From: Pyropia haitanensis
Lineage: Eukaryota > Rhodophyta > Bangiophyceae > Bangiales > Bangiaceae
Assembly (NCBI GenBank): GCA_008729055.1
Contig: SDUX01000002.1
Coordinates: 5,359,874-5,423,873 of the forward strand
Direction of reading: 5' to 3'
Length of the DNA stretch: 64,000 bases
Under the pieces are notes generated by a model. The model was not told the origin of the DNA, searched no databases, and was given only the letters and a program-made list of their open reading frames with translations. This document shows positions 34,283-46,101 of this stretch, in pieces. The position numbers and the translations under genes are program-made. The number at the start of each line of letters is the position of its first letter. Within the stretch, counting starts at the first letter, position 1.

Positions 34283-34858
34283 GGTGGGGAGCGGGGGGGG
34301 GGTGCGGGGGGTGCGGGGGGGGGGGAGGGGGGGTGCTGGGGTGAGAGACAGGGGGGGAAGGTGCCCGTGAGGGATGTGGTGGGCGACGAGGGGATATGGA
34401 GCATGGGGAGGCAGAGACCCGCAGGGACATCTGTCGGTGAGCGCGACCGCACACCGCCCACTCGCTCCCGGTTTTGAACCCGCCATCCCTTGTTTGAACG
34501 ATCCGTTTGAACGTAACAATAAATACACGATACAATTAGTGTCGCAATTGTCATTGAACTTGAACTTGTGCATGCAACTGACAACGACAGTTCAAGCAAT
34601 CACCGCCGGGCTGCCGTGCGTCCCCGCTGCTGACACGACCGGGGCCCGGACGGCACTGCCGGTCGGCCACCCCCCCCCTCCGCGCCGGGCCCAGACGGCG
34701 CGGCGGCCCCCCCCCCCGCCGCGCCCGCGGCCGCGCCTGCGTCCACGTCCCGACCGCCGCGCCGGCGGTGGGGCGCGCGGGCAGACGTCCCCGCCCTCTC
34801 CCGCCGTCCCCGCCGCGCCCGCCACGCGTGCGTGCTCGCGGGGCGCGCCGGCGGCGGC

Positions 34859-34892
<34 letters not shown>

Positions 34893-35467
34893 GGGGGGGG
34901 GGGGGGGGGGGGGGGGACCGCCGCCACCCGACGCGCCGCGGTCGCGGTTGGCGGGTGGGGGGTGACGCGGGGGGGGGGGGGGGGGGTGGTGGGAGACGGT
35001 GCGCCGTGCCGCGGTGTCGGTGCTTGCGGGCGCCCGCCCGGTGCGTCAACGGCGGCCGCCACCGCCGCGGACGCTGGCCGCGTCCGTGCCGTCGCGGCTG
35101 GTGGCGGTCGGGGCGGCGCCGTCGGCGTGGGCGCCGCGCCGTCGCCAGCGTGGCTTGCGTCGGTGTCTACCGTGTCTGTTTTTTTTTTTTTTGTGCCGGA
35201 CCGCCCGCCCGCCCGCCCGCCCGCCCGCCCAACTGCTATTGCGCCGCCGGTGAGTGGTGGCGAGGGGGGGAGGGGGGGTAGGGGTGGGTGGGGGGGGGTC
35301 CTGTTTTTGGGTGGGGGAGGGGAGGGGGGGGGCGCCGTTGCATTGAGGAGGAGGGCGTCACGGCGGCGCGTCGGACCATGGTGGGTGGTCCCGCCCTGGC
35401 CGGTGGCCACCGGGGAGTGGATGGGGGCGGCGTGCGGCCCCCGCCTGGGTACCCGCGGATACAAAGG
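34283..35467. promoter_or_regulatory. Divergent intergenic region between coiled-coil gene and nicastrin
   Basis: Start codons face away across about 1.2 kb. Bases 34480-34600 form an AT-richer patch (AACAATAAATACACGATACA) in GC-rich DNA, like the patch between RPS13 and the DUF1995 gene. The rest is low-complexity, with G runs near 34891-34916 and 34970-34986, a T12 run near 35178-35190 and a CCCG tetranucleotide run at about 35200-35230. Promoter function is inferred from position. Confidence 0.4.
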
Positions 35468-35589
35468 ATGGAAGGGGGGGGGGGGCGCGCGGGGGGGGGC
35501 GCGTGCCACCGCCGCGGTCGTGCGCCGGCGGGCGGCTGCCCCACGGCGTGGCGGTGCCGCCGCCGCCGGCGGCACCGGCCGCGTCGGCA

Positions 35590-35629
<40 letters not shown>

Positions 35630-38136
35630 CGGGCACGGGCGGTTGGCGGCGGCGGCGGCGACGGTGGGCGAGCCGCCCCCGCACGCTCGCCGCGGTGCTG
35701 CTCGCGGCGGCGGTGGCGGTGGCGGCGGCGCCCGCGGGCGGCGTCGCGAGCTCCTCCGCCCTCGCCAAGCTGCTCCCCTTCCAGCGGCAGTGCTTCCCCA
35801 CCGCCGAGCCGTGCGTGCTGCTGCTCAACCAGTACGGGTCGTTTGGGTGCGCGCAGTGCGGGGCGGACCTCATCTCGGCGCCCGTCGCGGAGCTCAACTC
35901 GGAGCAGTCCCTCAACGCGTTCCTGCAGGTCGAGGAGGCGGGCCCACGGGCGGTGCTGCTGCCGGCCAACCTCCTGTACACGGGCGCCGCGCTGGGTATG
36001 CTCGCCGCCAACCCAAAGAACGTTGCCGCCGTGCTGATTGCGTGGGCGCAGACGCCCAACAGCTCGCCGCCCAGCCGGTACTCGCCGGAGAGCAAGGAGC
36101 CCAACGCGAACGCGTCGCTGGCAGAGCCGTTTGTAGGGGGCGAGTGGAACCCGCGGGGGCTCGACCTGTTCAGCCGCTACTACCCGTTCAATATCTTCCT
36201 GCTGCCGCCGAGCGTCGTCGACGTGATCCGGCTGCGGACGCGCCGCTTCCGCGGCGGCCCGGCGTCGTCGTCTGGGGGTGATGGCGGCGACGGCGGCGGC
36301 AGCGGCGGCGGCGGGGGGGGGGTCGGCGCGCCCGGCAGCACCACGTCCGTGTCGGGGACGCTCGAGGACCAGTTCCCGCGCTTTGTCGTCCAGTCCGAGG
36401 GCCAGATGTGGGCGTGCAACCAGACGGTCAGCGACTGCCTCGCGGACCACACGTGCCTGCCGGTGGGCGGGCAGAGCGTCTGGGCCGCCGCGACGCGGCT
36501 GCGGCCGACCGCGGACGTGGATTACGTGGCGGTGTCGGCGCCGATGGACTCGGCCGCGTTTTTCCACTCGCGCGCCATCGGCGCGGTCGCGGAGGTGTCG
36601 GCGCTGGTGACGATGCTGGCGGTGGCGGAAGCGTTTGGCTCGGTCGTCGCGGCCAACCGGACGCGGCCGCTGCGGCGGGTGCCGGTGTTCATGGGGTTCA
36701 ACGCAGAGGCGTACGGGTACGCGGGCTCCCGCCGCTTCCTCAACGACATTGTCAACTTTGAATGCGCCGACGAGGAGGACGCGGGCTCCATGGGCTCGGG
36801 CGTCTGTGAGACGCCCCATTACATGAGCTCCCTCAAGTTCCAGGCGTTCCGGCGGCAGCCGTCAGACGGGACCGAGGACGGGGGCACCACCACGCGCTTC
36901 ACCCACGTGCTGGATGTCGGGCCGGTGGGCTCGGCGGCCAAGCTGCGGGAGCCCGTCACCCTCGAGCCCGTCAATGCCACCGCGGCGGCCGACGCGACGC
37001 CCCGGCCAGTGACGCTGGCGGATTTGGAGACCCCCCCCTTTTTCGCGCACGCGTCGGAAACCTCGACGGGCCTGCGCGACCTGCTGCTGGCCGCGTTTTC
37101 GAGGGTGGAGCCACCCCCCGCTGCGGGCGGCGTGTCCAACGTGAGCCTTGCCGCCGCCTCCTCCACCAACTGGACCTTGTTCCCGCCCACGTCCGGGCAG
37201 TCCTTCATCTCGGAGGCGCCCTCGCCGTCGGGCGCCCCACAGGTGGTGTCGCTTGTGGATTACGACAACGCCTTCCGTGACCAGTTTTACCACTCGGAGC
37301 TGAGTACCCTCCCCGCCGACCCGGCGCCCCTGGCGACGGCGATTGAGCTGGCCGCCCGTGGGCTGGTGCGCACGCTCGTGGCGCTGGCCTACTTTGGTGT
37401 GGACACCACTCCAGGCAACGCGGGTGCCACGGAGCTGGAGGCCCTGATGGACGACCCGGAGTACTCGCCGCTCGCGCAGGCCGCCGCGGATGGGGTGCAG
37501 GCCACCTCGATCACCGGCCTTCTCACGTGCCTCACTGGCAACTGGACCGACTGCGAGCTCGCGTCGGACCTCCTTGGCGACTCGATCCGGGACCAGCTGG
37601 CGCGCTCCGTGTCACCGTCCAACTATGCGAGCACGTACGTGCCGCCGACGCGGGCGGCCTCCATTACGCCGTCGGCGGCGGCCAAGGTGCGGCTGCTGCG
37701 CGCGTTCCTCGCCAACGCCACCGCCTACCTGGGCACGACGGGGGAGCCCGTGCGGTGCAACGACGCGTGCGCGAGTGCCCTCGAGGCGGACCCCGAGGCG
37801 CTCCACTGCATCCGCGACCGGTGCGTTGCGGCCGATGCGTACACGCACAACGCGTACGGGCACGGGCTGCAGCCGGCCAACGTGGCGCAGTCGGCGTTTG
37901 CGCTGCGCGACGGCAACTCGTCCGTCAGGGGCGGCGCGTGGACAGAGAGCTACTGGGACCGCTCGCTGGGCGTGTGCGGCGCGACCGAGGACGCGTTTGT
38001 GCTGTCGATTGGCATCCTGTTTGCGGGGCTGGGCGTCCTCGCGGGGGCCATTGGCCTGTCGGCGGCCGTTGCGTGGGCGCTGTCGGAAGGCAAGGGCACC
38101 TCGGTCGTCCGTGGTGCGGAGGGCGGCGCCGTCTGA
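35468..38136 (+). CDS. Nicastrin (gamma-secretase subunit)
   Basis: Type I membrane glycoprotein that gates substrate access in gamma-secretase. The main frame runs from 35503 to the stop at 38134-38136. It has no ATG in its first 150 codons, so the start is probably ATG 35468 (MEGGGG) with a frame change in the G12/G9 runs at 35474-35499. A hydrophobic signal segment (TLAAVLLAAAVAVAAAPAGG) is followed by nicastrin landmarks: QRQCFPTAEPCVLLLNQYG, FGCAQCG, FSRYYPFNIFLLPPS, DYVAVSAPMDSAAFFHS, VPVFMGFNAEAYGYAGSRRF (equivalent of the GE...DYIGS region), CETPHYMSSLKF, and near the end WTESYWDRSLGVCG. A single transmembrane helix (FVLSIGILFAGLGVLAGAIG) and a short tail follow. Length (~880) is above the animal size (~710), partly from a Gly-rich insert at 36265-36330. 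Several N-x-S/T sites are visible. Confidence 0.95.
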
Positions 38137-39575
38137 CCCGCCCCCACCGCGCCGCGCCCTGCGGCGGCCACGGCCGTGGGATGGCGGGTGTACAGTGGGG
38201 GGGGGCGTGGCGTTTCTCTCTTTTGGGCGCTCGTTTTTTTGTGGTCCCGTTTTTTGTGCGTGTGTATGTATGTGTGCGGCTGCCGCTCGCTGTGGGGGCA
38301 GAGCCGCCCGCGCCATGCCATGCGGGCGTGTGTGTAGCTCTTCCCCAAAGCTTCCCTTTTCTTGTCAGACCCCCCCGCTCTTCCCCCTCCCCCGCGTTGT
38401 GCTTCCGTCGGCAGGCCGCCTCGTCAGTCTCGCGTCGGCTGCGCGGCGCCCAGACCGCCACGCGCACCCGTCCCCCGCTGCGGCCTGGGGGCGACCGCGT
38501 CGGCTGCAGGGGGGGGGCGTGCCGCCCCGCGGCCCGCCCCGCGTGGCCGGCGCGGCCGGCCGGGGGCGCCGCGCGGCCGCGGCGTTGCGCGCCAGTAAGT
38601 AGCCTGCACACGTACCCACACGCCAGACGGCTGGGCCTTGCCGGCGGCCGCGGCCACCGGCGGTACGTGTCAGTCGGCGGCCATGGGCGGCGGTCGCTTA
38701 CGCATGGCGGCGGCCACGGCCATGGGCCGTTGGGCCCGACGGGCGGCCACCGCCGTCGGCAGCTGGCCGCCACTTCCCCCCCCCTCCGGCCGCCCCCCCC
38801 ACCTGGGGGCGTCCCCGTTCCCCCGCCATTGGCCCGTGGCCCCGCCCCACCGCCGTCGCCGCGCTGGGGTCGGCGGCGGCAGCGACCCTATATGTGGGGC
38901 CGCCGTCCCGCCCCCCCCACCACCCACCCCCCCCCCCCCCACCCCCCAAAGTGCCACCATGGTCCCATGCCCCGCCGGTGCCCGCTCCGCCACCCCCCCC
39001 CCCCCCCCCCCCCCCCCCAAAACGCTCTCCCCCGGCGCGCGCCTCGGCGCACCCGTTTTCCGCCACCGCCGCGCCGGCGGGTGGGTCGGCCCCCGCCCCA
39101 CAGGGTACATACCCCCGTTCAAAAGCCGCGTCGGCCGCCGCCGCGGGCGCCCTTGGCCTTGCGCCCGCGCAGTGTAAGGACGCTGCCGACTGACGCCGTG
39201 GCAGGCGACGCGGATCGGGGCGGGTCAGGCGCAAGCGGAAGGGGGGGGGGGGGGGGGGGTACCCGGTTTTTTTGAACGGCGGCACCAGCACCGCAACGCG
39301 GGGGGTCGTCCCGCGGGAGCGGCACACCCACCCCCCCCCCCCACCCCCCTCCACCGTACATTGATACCCCCTGGGTGCCCCCCCCCACCCCCTCCGCCCC
39401 CCCCCCCCCCCCACCAACCCCACACGCGCGGGCCGCCCGCGCGGGCCGCCCGCGCGGGCCACCGTGTCGCCAGCCGCGACGGCCGCGCCGCGCCGCGCCG
39501 GCCGCGCCCGTCCCGCGATCGTTTGTTCGCGGCCGCCGCTGTCCAGCGCGGTGGCGGGGGGGGGGGGGGAAGGAG

Positions 39576-39616
<41 letters not shown>

Positions 39617-39774
39617 TGCCGCCGCCGCCGCCGCTGCCGCCGCTGCCGCCGCCGCCAGAGGCGCGGGTGCCACGGCCGCGCCGCGTCGAGTTCCCCCCCC
39701 CCCCGCGGTCCGCCTTGCAGGCGACCCGGCGTGGTCGCCGCGCGGCGCGGCGGCAGCGACGGCGGCGGCGGGAG

Positions 39775-39960
39775 CCCGCCCCGCCCCGCCCCGCCCCGCC
39801 CGCCCGCCCGCCCGCCCGCCCACCCGCCCGCCCTCCCGCGTGGCCGCGCCCCCCACCCGCCCGCCCGCCCGCCCGCCCGCCCACCCACCCGCCCCGCCCG
39901 CCCGCCCGCCCGCCCGCCCGCCCGCCCGCCCGCCCGCCCGCCCGGCCGACCGGCCCGCCG
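39775..39960. repeat. CCCG tetranucleotide array
   Basis: Imperfect (CCCG)n array with short interruptions (CCCA, CCCT). The period is 4, so it cannot keep a reading frame and encodes nothing consistent. Confidence 0.85.
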
Positions 39961-40016
39961 CTCGCCGCGCCGGTCGTCTGCCTGCCCGCCCGCCGAGCCG
40001 CCCGCCCGCCCCGCGA

Positions 40017-40054
<38 letters not shown>

Positions 40055-41349
40055 GGGTGCGAGCCGTGGCAGCGCCGTGCAGCGCCGTCGGCGCGCCGTC
40101 ACGGCCGTCGCGCGGGGGACGCCGGCCGCCACTCCCCCCCCCCCCCCCCCCCCCGCCGCCGCCACGGCCGCCGCCGCCCGTCGCCGCCGTCGCCGCTCGT
40201 GTCGTGTGGGTTAGGGAAGGGGGGGGGGGGGGGGGGGTGGGGTGGGTGGGTGGGGGTGGCGGCGGAGCTGCCGCTGCGCCCGTGGCGGGTGCGACGCCCC
40301 CTGGTGTCTCGGCCGGCGGGGGGGGTGGGTGTGCCGCCGCCGCGACGCACCGTCGGTCGCCGCGGCGGCGGCGGGCGTCGGCGCCGCCGCCGGCTGGCCG
40401 CCGCGGCAGCCCATCCGCGGCCGCCCGCGGGGGCGACGGTGGCTGCCGCCGGCGGGGCGGGCGGTCAGCGGCGGCCGCGGCGCGCGGCGGCGGGCGGCTC
40501 TTCGCCGGCCAGCGCCGCCCCCGACGCCGCCCACCTTGGCCGCGGTTCTCCTCTCCCCCGCCTCGTGGACTGCCGCCCCCCCCCCGCCTCGTCTACCACC
40601 CGCCTCTTGCAACCACCCCCCCCCCCCCCCCCTGCCATCCATCACACCTCTGTTTCCTTTCCTCCCTCTTTTCCCAGTCTGGCTTCCCCCCCCCTGGGTC
40701 CTGCCGCACGCCACCCCTCCCCACCCTACCACGCTTGACCTCTTCTACCTCGGAACCGCCCGCCCTTACCCCCGGTCTTCTTCTCCTCCCCGCGTCGCCC
40801 ACCGGCAGCGGTGCCTCGCGGCCCGCCGCGCCTCCATCCCGTGACCGCGTCGACCGGCGGCCACGCCCTGGCTCTCACGCGGTGGTGGCTACGAGGAGGG
40901 GAGGGGTGGGGACGGGCTGGCGTGGGGGGGGGCACGCGCTCCGGGCCGTCCCTGGCTGGCGGCCCGCCGCCCCTGGCGCGCCGCCCCCGGGACGCTGAGC
41001 CCAGAGCGGCGGCGCGTCGGGTGGTTGCTTGCGGCTGTGCTGGTCGCGCCGCCGAGGGGGGGGGGGGGGGTCACGCCGGGGGTGGTGGCACCCGCGAACC
41101 GCGGCTCTCGGGCAAACGGGCGGGCGGGCGGGTGGCTGGGCGGGCGGGCGGGCGGGCGGGCGGGCGGGCGGGCGGGCGGGTCGACGCCGCCGCCGCGCCT
41201 CCCCCCCCCCCCCCCCCTCCTCCTCCTCCCGCTGGCGACGCCATCGAGAACGGCTGAGCGGCGGCAGCATCGGCCGCGGCCGCGTGTGGCCGGCAGCCGC
41301 CGGCGGGTGCCGGTGCCGCCGCCGAGCCGGCCCCGCCCACGCGACGAGG

Positions 41350-41453
<104 letters not shown>

Positions 41454-41685
41454 GCGCGCACCCGCGGGGCGGGGGGCGGGACGGGGGGGCGGACGGCGGT
41501 GACGGCAACGGCGCGTCTGGGCGGCTGGGGCGTTGGGGACGGCGGCGGGCGCGCGCACGCGGGCGCGCGCACCCACCCAGGGGGCGTGCCCGCCATCCCG
41601 CCGCACCACGGGGTGGTCGTGTAGGCTTGCCACGGGCGGCTGACGACCGCGGCGGCGGTGTTGGCGGTGCGGGCTACGCTGGCAG

Positions 41686-41822
41686 TGGCGGCGGCGGCGG
41701 CGGCGGCAGTGGCGGCGGCGGCGGCGGCGGCAGTGGCGGCGGCGGCGGCGGCGGCAGTGGCGGCGGCGGCGGCGGCGGCAGTGGCGGCGGCGGCGGCGGC
41801 GGCAGTGGCGGCGGCGGCGGCG
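41686..41822. repeat. 24-bp array of AGT(GGC)7 units, five to six copies
   Basis: Units of AGT followed by seven GGC codons, giving SGGGGGGG if read in that frame. It lies just before ATG 41875 and its frame does not connect cleanly to it. Confidence 0.85.
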
Positions 41823-41874
41823 GCCAGGCGTCCCCCCACCCCCCCTCCTCCTTCTGGGGCGGCTGGTACCGACC

Positions 41875-42411
41875 ATGTCGCGGCGGAGCAGCGGCAGCGG
41901 CAGTGGCAGCCGCGGCGGCAGCGGCGGCGGCGGCGGCGGCGGCGGCGGCGTCAGCGGCGGCGGCGGCGGCGGTTTTGGGCTCGGCGTTGGCGCGGCCGCG
42001 GAGGAGGCGCCCCCCCCCCCCCCCCCCCCCCACCCCCCCCCCCCCCGGCCGTCCCCTCCCCCCCGCGGGCACTTTCGCCCCATCCGCACCCCCCCCCGTG
42101 GCGGCCTCCCGCCCGGCGGCCTGCCCGCCTCGCCGCTGCTGACGCCCGGCCGGTCGCCGGTGCTGACGCCGCCGGGGTCGCCGCCGGCGAGCCCGGCGCG
42201 CCTGCCCGCACTCCGCGCGCCGATTGCGCGGCACGCGGCGGCGGCGGTGGCGGCGGGGAGGGGCGGGGGTGGAGGGCCAGACTGGCGCGACGGCGGTGGC
42301 CCTGGTGCGGGTGCTGCCGCCGGGGGGAGCGGCGGCGTTGCCGGCGCGGCGGCGGCGGGGCTGGTCGCCCCCGGCGGCGCGGGCCTGCTGCTGCTCGGGC
42401 CGTCGGGCCTG

Positions 42412-42504
<93 letters not shown>

Positions 42505-43260
42505 CTGACGACGCCGCCGACGCCCGCCGCGGCGGCGACGCGCGCGGGCGCGGGGCTGAGCCCGACGTGCCGCGGGCGGACGCCGCCGTCGCCGTTTGGG
42601 CGGTGGCGCCCGCCGTCGCGGGCGAGCAGCTCGGAGAGTGACCGCGCGGTGGGGGGGCGCCGCCGTGGCGGCGGTGGGGGTGGGGGTGGCGGTGGCGGTG
42701 GGGGTGGTGGGGGTGGCGGTGGTGGCGGTGGTGGGGGTGCGGCTGGTGGGGGTGCGGCTGGAGGTGGGGGGGGGGGGGGGGGAGGGGGGGGGGGGGGGAG
42801 CGCCGGCAGCGTGCGCAGCGGGCGGGGTGGGGGCGGCGGGAGTACCGGCGGCAGCGCGGGGGGGGGGGGGGAGGGGCGGGCGGGACGGGCGGGCTGCGCC
42901 GGGTGGGCGGGGGGGGGGGCTGCCGCTCGGCTACGTCTTCCGCCCGGCGAGTGGGAGTGAGGAGGAGGAGAGCGCGGCGGAGAGTGGCGCCAGCAGCAGC
43001 AGCAGCCGCAGTGACGGGGACGCCCGCGGCGGCGGGGCGTACCCGCCAAGCGGCGAGGCGCTGCAGCGTGGCGGCGGCGGCGGCGGCGGCAGCAGCGGCA
43101 GCAGCGGCAGCAGCAGCAGCATGGACAGCGGCCGCGGTGGCCTCGACGCGCACGCGGCCGTCGATGGTGGCGACGGCGACCTTGACGGCGGTGCGGGCGG
43201 TGGCCAGGGGGGGGGGGGGGGCGGCCGCCGCCGCTTTGGCCGCCGCCGCAGCACGCCCAT

Positions 43261-43304
<44 letters not shown>

Positions 43305-43521
43305 GCGTCGGCGGCGTCGGCCGCCGTCGCGGCGGCGCTCGCGCCGACGCTGGCGGCGGCGGTGGCGGCACTGGCGGTGGCGGCGGCGGCGGCGGCGGCG
43401 GCAGCGGCGGCCGCGGCGGCGGCGCGGGCGGCCGCGCCGCCCCCCCCCCCAGCGGCGGCTGCACGCGGTCGGGTCGGCCCCCCCCTCGGTCTCGTTTGAC
43501 GCTGCCGCCGCCGCCGCCGCG

Positions 43522-43556
<35 letters not shown>

Positions 43557-43913
43557 GTCGGCCGCCACGGGCGCCCCGTCGGCCGCGGCGCGGCGCGTCT
43601 TTTCGCCACGGCCGGCCGGCGGGCCGCCGCTGCGGCCGCGGCCACGGCGGTCGGGCAGCGGCAGCACCGACGGTCTGGGGAGTGGGGGGGGGTGGACGCC
43701 GCCGCCGGGGGGGGCGGGGGGGGTTGCCCGCCTCGCCGCCCCGCCGCGCGCGGCCGGGCGGGGGGGGGGGGGGGTGGGGCGGCCGGCCGCGGCGGCGGCG
43801 GCGGCGGCGGCGGCGGCAGAGGCGCCGCCGCCGTTCCGCGGCACCCGCCCGTGGGTGACCTCGTCGCCGCCGCCGCCGCCCGCGGCGGGGGGAGGAGTCG
43901 ACCCGCTGCTGGT

Positions 43914-43947
<34 letters not shown>

Positions 43948-44035
43948 CGCCGCTGGCGCGGCGTGAGTGGCAGCTCGGGGGAGCCGCCGCCCGCGGCGCC
44001 ACGCCACGCGTCGCACCCGCTGTCGCCCGCGACGA

Positions 44036-44070
<35 letters not shown>

Positions 44071-44237
44071 CACGCGCCCGTGTCGCCGCGGACGCCGGGG
44101 GGCGGCCGCAGCGGGCGGCACCTGCCCCACCGCCCCCGCCCGGCCGCGACGGTGCGGCGGTGGCTGTCGCGGACCATCTCGCGGCTGGCCGACGCGGGTA
44201 GTGGCGACGGCGGCGGCTCGGGCGCGTCGTCGCCGAA

Positions 44238-44309
<72 letters not shown>

Positions 44310-44684
44310 CGCGCCGGCCTCGTGCTCGCTGCCGAGCATTGGCGTGCCGCCGGGCGCGCCGGCGGCGGCGTCCCGGGGGGGGGGCACGGCGTCCGGCCGA
44401 GCCGGAGTAGCCTGTCGTCGAGGCTTGGGGGTGGGGGGGGGGGTGGGGGGGGGGAGGGCTGGGCGGGGGGGGAGGGGGGGGGGGGGGGGACGGGCAGGGT
44501 GGGGGGGGGGGGTCGGCGGTGGGCTAAAGGGCCGCCTCAGTGGCCGCCTGAGCGGGCGGCTCGGCCGCATCTCGGGGGGGGGGGGGGGGGGCGGCGGCGG
44601 CGGCGGGCTGGGGGGGGGGGGGTGTCTGTCGACGGCGTGGGCGAGGGGGGGGACCGCCCCGTCACGCCGCCGCCGTTGGAGTGA
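41875..44684 (+). CDS. Gly/Ser/Pro-rich protein with many SP/TP sites, unknown function; frame changes
   Basis: ATG 41875 (MSRRSSGSGSGSRGG) opens a frame with GHFRPIRTPPRGGLPPGG, then ASPLLTPGRSPVLTPPGSPP. Later frames, entered at G runs, continue LPLGYVFRPASGSEEEESAA, a Ser/acidic stretch, GGAYPPSGEALQRGG, RRRFGRRRSTPIGGG, RGTRPWVTSSPPPPPAAGGG, then ASHPLSPATSGGG, HAPVSPRTPGGG, ATVRRWLSRTISRLADAGSG and GASSPNVGG. The last bases encode DRPVTPPPLE before the stop at 44682-44684. Long GGC runs encode poly-Gly. The repeated Ser/Thr-Pro sites and basic patches suggest a disordered protein controlled by proline-directed kinases. No domain was recognised. The antisense frame is open too because GCC/GGC repeats contain no stops, but it lacks such motifs. 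Confidence 0.45.
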
Positions 44685-45630
44685 GCGCCAGAGGGGAGCA
44701 GGCACCGTCGGCCGCGGTGACGGCGGCGGTGCTGTTTTTTTTTTATTGTCCACACGGTGTTGGCTGGGGGGGGGGGGGGGGGCCGCTGCGCCGAGGGGGC
44801 GGCCGTGCAACCTTGGCGTGCGCCTGGTCATTGCGACGGGGGGTGCGGGGGGGCCGCGCCGCCGTGTGCCGTGTGTGTCTGACGCGCGTGGCTCGGGGAG
44901 CTGCGGCGCGTGCGCGCCGAGGGGCGGCCGGGACGGAGGGAGCGAGGTCCTCGGGAGCGGGGGCGCGGCCTGGGCGCCCGCGGGGGGGGGGGCCCGCGGC
45001 GAACGTGCGGCGCGCCCGCCGCGCGCGTCGCCCCCCGCGCACGCGCGCCGCCGCGGGCTGCCGCGCGCGCGCACCGGCCGCGCCGGGGCGCCGCGGGCGG
45101 CGGCCGCCAGCGGCGGCGCGCCGCCGCCGCCGTGGCGCCGCGGCCGCGGCGCCCGCCGCCGGCGCGACCGCCGCCGACCCGCGGCGCGGGCGTGGGCGGC
45201 GGCCCCGCCCGTGGGCGGCGCGCCGCCGAGCAACCCGCCCGGCGACTGGCGGTGGGCGGCCCGACGCGCCCACGACGCGGGCGGCGGGAGCGGGCGTCGA
45301 AAAAAAAAACAGGCGGCGGGTGCCGCCAACGGTGTCGCGGTCCACCCGCACGCAGCGGCGGGGATGGCTGCGCCACGCGTCCATGCTGCGCGTGTCCGCC
45401 GGCCCACCCCGGCGTCGGCGGTGCGCTCTGCGCACAAAACACACACACAGACGGCCGCCCACGCGTCGGCGCCGCCGCGGTGAGGGTACAGCGCCGCGGC
45501 GGGCACAGGACAGGGGAAACGCAGCGGTCACTGGCAAAACAAAAAAAAAGGACTCGAATGCAGCAGCGCGCGGCCACGGCGGCGCCCGCCGCCCCACCCG
45601 CCCCGTGCCGCTGCCGCCGCCCCCCGCCCG
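44685..45630. other. GC-rich intergenic region
   Basis: Begins with the 3' flank of the Gly/Ser-rich gene (T run at 44736-44746) and ends with the 3' flank of the minus-strand EAF gene (A run at 45541-45549). The middle is GC-rich with open frames on both strands but no domain. Confidence 0.45.
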
Positions 45631-45823
45631 TCATTCCGTCGACGCGTCCGTGTACGAGCCGTCCGAGCTGCCCAGCGACGACCCCGACACGGACTCCGAG
45701 TCGGACGACCGGGAGCTGTCATCATCCTCCTCATCGTCCGAGCCCGCCGGCCGGCGGCGGGCGCTCGACCCGCCGACGCCGCTGCTGACCTTTTTGGTCG
45801 CCGCCCGCGACGGGGGGGAGGCC

Positions 45824-45857
<34 letters not shown>

Positions 45858-46068
45858 GTCTTTGGCCGCCGGGCACGCCCTTGAGCGCAACGGTCTTGGC
45901 GGCGACGCCCTTTTGGGCCACCCCCTTGGACGCGACCGGCGGCCACCGTGACGCCGAGCCGCTGCCGCTGCCGCCCGCGTCGGGGCTGCTGCCGGGGCTC
46001 GCGGGCGCCGCCCGCATCGGCGCCTTGCCGGCCGACGCGCTGCGGCCGAGGCCACTCACCCCGCCGCT

Positions 46069-46101
<33 letters not shown>

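Noticed and set aside
38362..41000. Several 150-550 codon plus-strand frames after nicastrin
   Set aside because: They are Pro/Arg/Ala-rich products of CCCG and GCC arrays. Plus and minus candidates contradict each other, and no domain is seen.
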